A stretch of DNA of 6,869 nucleotides, from positions 1-6,869 of the forward strand of contig QNDJ01000082.1 of NCBI GenBank assembly GCA_003644825.1, written 5' to 3'. Positions 6,856-6,869 of this stretch are shown here, in pieces. Under the pieces are notes generated by a model. That model searched no databases and was not told where the DNA came from. It saw only the letters and a program-made list of their open reading frames with translations. Source of the DNA: B21-G16 sp003644825 [NCBI: Candidatus Zhuqueibacterota bacterium]. Its GTDB lineage: Bacteria; SM23-31; B21-G16. The number at the start of each line of letters is the position of its first letter. The stretch's first letter is position 1. A program made the position numbers and the translations under genes.

Positions 6856-6869
6856 TATTCATTATATAT

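Overview
The window is AT-rich (roughly one-third G+C by eye) bacterial chromosome with five genes and short spacers. I see no rRNA, tRNA, CRISPR array, insertion sequence or phage gene. The lineage is uncertain. The arginyl-tRNA synthetase is about 583 residues, with an HLGH signature and a KMKSREG loop, which as I recall resembles Bacteroidetes-type ArgS. However, the promoter-like sequences look like ordinary TTGxxx/TATAAT sigma-70 sites rather than the Bacteroidetes type. An AT-rich member of the FCB group or a candidate phylum is a guess only.

Layout. At 31-1481 (+) lies an M20-family amidohydrolase of the AbgB (p-aminobenzoyl-glutamate hydrolase) type. It has an N-terminal hydrophobic export or anchor segment and is split by an apparent one-base frameshift near 228-246. 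A small hairpin with a T-rich tail follows it. At 1717-6330 (-) three genes are packed with 19- and 11-nt gaps in the transcription order argS, recD2, nfi. They encode arginyl-tRNA synthetase, a RecD2-type superfamily 1 helicase and endonuclease V, and they look like one operon. At 6454-6855 (+), divergent from argS, is a small XRE-type helix-turn-helix regulator whose gene appears to be leaderless.

How they fit together. The argS operon joins a translation enzyme to two DNA-maintenance enzymes: Nfi, which starts repair of deaminated adenine, and RecD2, a 5'-3' helicase. The regulator shares an AT-rich intergenic region with argS. A perfect 6+6 inverted repeat there, next to the regulator's predicted -35 element, is a candidate operator. 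The M20 gene converges on the operon and has no obvious functional link to it.

I found no strong candidate for a new multi-gene system. The items most worth a second look are the frameshift in the M20 gene, the leaderless regulator with its possible operator, and the short promoter-plus-hairpin arrangement at the end of the M20 gene. Three of the five genes start with GTG or TTG.
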